The notes below the pieces were generated by a model. The model was not told where the DNA came from. It did no database searches and saw only the letters and a list, made by a program, of their open reading frames with translations. A DNA stretch of 64,000 nucleotides from Lewinellaceae bacterium (GTDB taxonomy: Bacteria > Bacteroidota > Bacteroidia > Chitinophagales > Saprospiraceae): the NCBI GenBank assembly GCA_020636005.1, contig JACJYR010000001.1, positions 1,436,001-1,500,000 of the forward strand, read 5' to 3'. Position numbers and translations under genes: made by a program. This document shows, one piece after another, positions 62,803-64,000 of this stretch. Each line of letters starts with the position of its first letter. Positions within the stretch are counted from its first letter, which is position 1.

Positions 62803-62839
62803 TCTTAAATCTTAAATCTATCCTCTTCCGGAAAACAAC

Positions 62840-62873
62840 AGCGGGCAGGCGGAACCAAATCCGCCTGCCCGCT
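62840..62873. terminator. Bidirectional terminator between convergent genes
   Basis: AGCGGGCAGGCGGA (62840-62853) pairs perfectly with TCCGCCTGCCCGCT (62860-62873), loop ACCAAA. It lies between the ends of the cyclase gene (plus) and the T9SS gene (minus). T-rich sequence follows only weakly on each side. Confidence 0.7.
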
Positions 62874-62908
62874 TCGCATTCTTCAAGTTTGGGCTTGTTA
62901 AATAAACA

Positions 62909-64000
62909 TCACCGCAGCACCTGGAACATCTTCGACCGGTAGCCCTCCGGCGTACTGACCGACATAAAGTAGGTGCCGACGGCCAGATCGCCCACATCGA
63001 AGGGCAGGACGTCGTTCTGTATATTTTCAAACTGGCGGGTGCTCACGAGCCTGCCATTGAAGTCGAGTATCCTGACGGTTACTTCCCTGGCGGGCTGGTC
63101 GAGCGAGAGGTTCAGGTTGACGAAAGTGGAAGCCGGGTTGGGCGACAGGGAGATTTTGCTGTTGTCCAGCGGCTTTTCGTCCACGCCGGAGAAGCCGTCG
63201 AGGTGCATGCGGACAATAGCAACAGGGCCATCCCAGCCTTCGGTGCGGAAGCTGTCCACAAATATGGCAGTATTTAAACCGCCGGCCACCTCATCATCCA
63301 ATTTTCCAACCCCATATTTAGGAGGAATGACATTCGCTCCTTCTTGCCCATTATACCGGACCATTGCCAAGTATATACCGTTGGGCTGCAAAGTCACGGG
63401 TGCATTTAGTTCCAATGTTATTAAGTCAAAAGGTTGCACTTCAGGGCCTAAAGCGTAATCTGTAAAGCCAATTGCCGATACTGTGCCGCCGTTTTCATCC
63501 AGTGCATTGAGGGTAGGAAAATGCCCATCGGGTACGGAGCCATTGCCATCTGGATCTGCATTATAAATCCTGATTTTAAACAACCCGGTTCCTACTTCCC
63601 CGGTATAAATTTCGTCCGGATTGCCCAAAAGAAAGGTCACATGGGTGGCAGTCAACCCCTGGCTCCCTGTCCGGTAAAAATTGCCGATATCGTAGTTAAA
63701 CTCATAAACGTTTACAAAATTATCCTCTGAAGGCTCTATGGTGCCGTTGGTATTCGGTGTGATGACATTATCATCCTGGGCAAAGGTGTAATCTGTGATG
63801 ACGAACTTGCGCTCAAATGAATCGGGCGTTTCCGAGTTGGTATATTTTAACCTGTATTCCCCGATAGCTTGTGGCAAATAAGGATCTGAAAACGTGTGGT
63901 TATAAACCCCATAGCCAGGGATGTTTGTCACCGTTTCATTGATAGTAGTTTTTTGATTGGCAGGATCCGTAATTTCCAAGGTAAGCGTTAATTCCGGCAA
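62909..64000 (-). CDS. T9SS-sorted secreted protein, 5' end outside window
   Basis: 363 codons are visible and the frame is open at the last base, so the N-terminus is missing. The visible part has Ig/beta-sandwich features (LTLTLEITDPANQKTTINE, GVYNHTFSDPYLPQAIGEYRL). A middle domain (TGEVGTGLFKIRIYNADPDG, GPEVQPFDLITLELNAPVTL) is followed by a T9SS sorting tail (LSPNPASTFVNLNLSL, GTYFMSVSTPEGYRSKMFQVL). Probable surface or secreted protein; no enzymatic part is visible. It is convergent with the carotenoid cluster. Confidence 0.85.
   Translation of the reverse strand: MPELTLTLEITDPANQKTTINETVTNIPGYGVYNHTFSDPYLPQAIGEYRLKYTNSETPDSFERKFVITDYTFAQDDNVITPNTNGTIEPSEDNFVNVYEFNYDIGNFYRTGSQGLTATHVTFLLGNPDEIYTGEVGTGLFKIRIYNADPDGNGSVPDGHFPTLNALDENGGTVSAIGFTDYALGPEVQPFDLITLELNAPVTLQPNGIYLAMVRYNGQEGANVIPPKYGVGKLDDEVAGGLNTAIFVDSFRTEGWDGPVAIVRMHLDGFSGVDEKPLDNSKISLSPNPASTFVNLNLSLDQPAREVTVRILDFNGRLVSTRQFENIQNDVLPFDVGDLAVGTYFMSVSTPEGYRSKMFQVLR

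Overview
The window looks like chromosomal DNA from a free-living, pigmented member of the Bacteroidota, most likely the Saprospiria or a relative. Four features point there. There are many secreted proteins with type IX secretion (T9SS) C-terminal sorting domains and SprB-like, HYR-like and Ig-like repeats. The lycopene cyclase is of the membrane CrtY-cd type. The ribosomal protein is THX. Several promoter candidates match the Bacteroidota TAnnTTTG -7 element. The order and species cannot be fixed from sequence reading alone.

Layout. 1-8.4 kb: three surface proteins (two with T9SS sorting tails, the first cut by the window edge) and a decayed sortilin/VPS10-type beta-propeller gene. 8.4-14.2 kb: envelope genes (a TPR/PD40 propeller protein, beta-barrels, two lipoproteins, one with a DM13 domain). 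14.5-16.1 kb: an orphan OmpR-type regulator, a structured REP/BIME-like palindrome and a wrecked transposase. 16.2-20.3 kb: SdiA-regulated-like propeller, FdhD, ribosomal protein THX (40 aa), a small conserved protein, a DUF2147 protein and a TlpA-like lipoprotein. 20.4-26.8 kb: two 1440-bp copies of one IS4-type element in opposite orientation, flanking a GH3-family enzyme, a nucleoid-associated protein and a small hypothetical. 27-44.6 kb: housekeeping genes (lpdA, ricT-like PSP1, holB, glutathione peroxidase, thiamine-binding-like protein, a LytTR/LytS pair, aminopeptidase P, rho, serS, a VOC lipoprotein, an OmpR/histidine kinase pair). 45.2-56 kb: a giant SprB/HYR-repeat T9SS protein, PhoD-like phosphatase, PnuC, and a cohesin/dockerin-containing T9SS protein. 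56-58.2 kb: a membrane protein and a Kir-type K+ channel. 58.4-62.8 kb: a carotenoid cluster crtI-crtB-crtZ-lycopene cyclase. 62.9-64 kb: the C-terminal part of another T9SS cargo protein, running off the end.

How genes work together. CrtB, CrtI, the cyclase and CrtZ together would take geranylgeranyl diphosphate through phytoene and lycopene to beta-carotene and zeaxanthin. HolB and the PSP1/RicT protein keep a gene order known from other bacteria. The T9SS proteins are cargo only: no secretion machinery genes lie in the window.

The most unusual content is non-coding. A family of about 110-bp MITE-like elements occurs seven times here, with a strong central palindrome and imperfect inverted ends. 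Both IS copies sit at the apex of that central palindrome in two different family members, with the same 9-bp target duplication. One family member also supplies the last codons and stop of the GH3 gene. Several other unrelated palindromic modules lie between genes (2.8, 12.2, 15.4, 28.4, 51.0 and 61.7 kb). No tRNA, rRNA operon or CRISPR array was seen.
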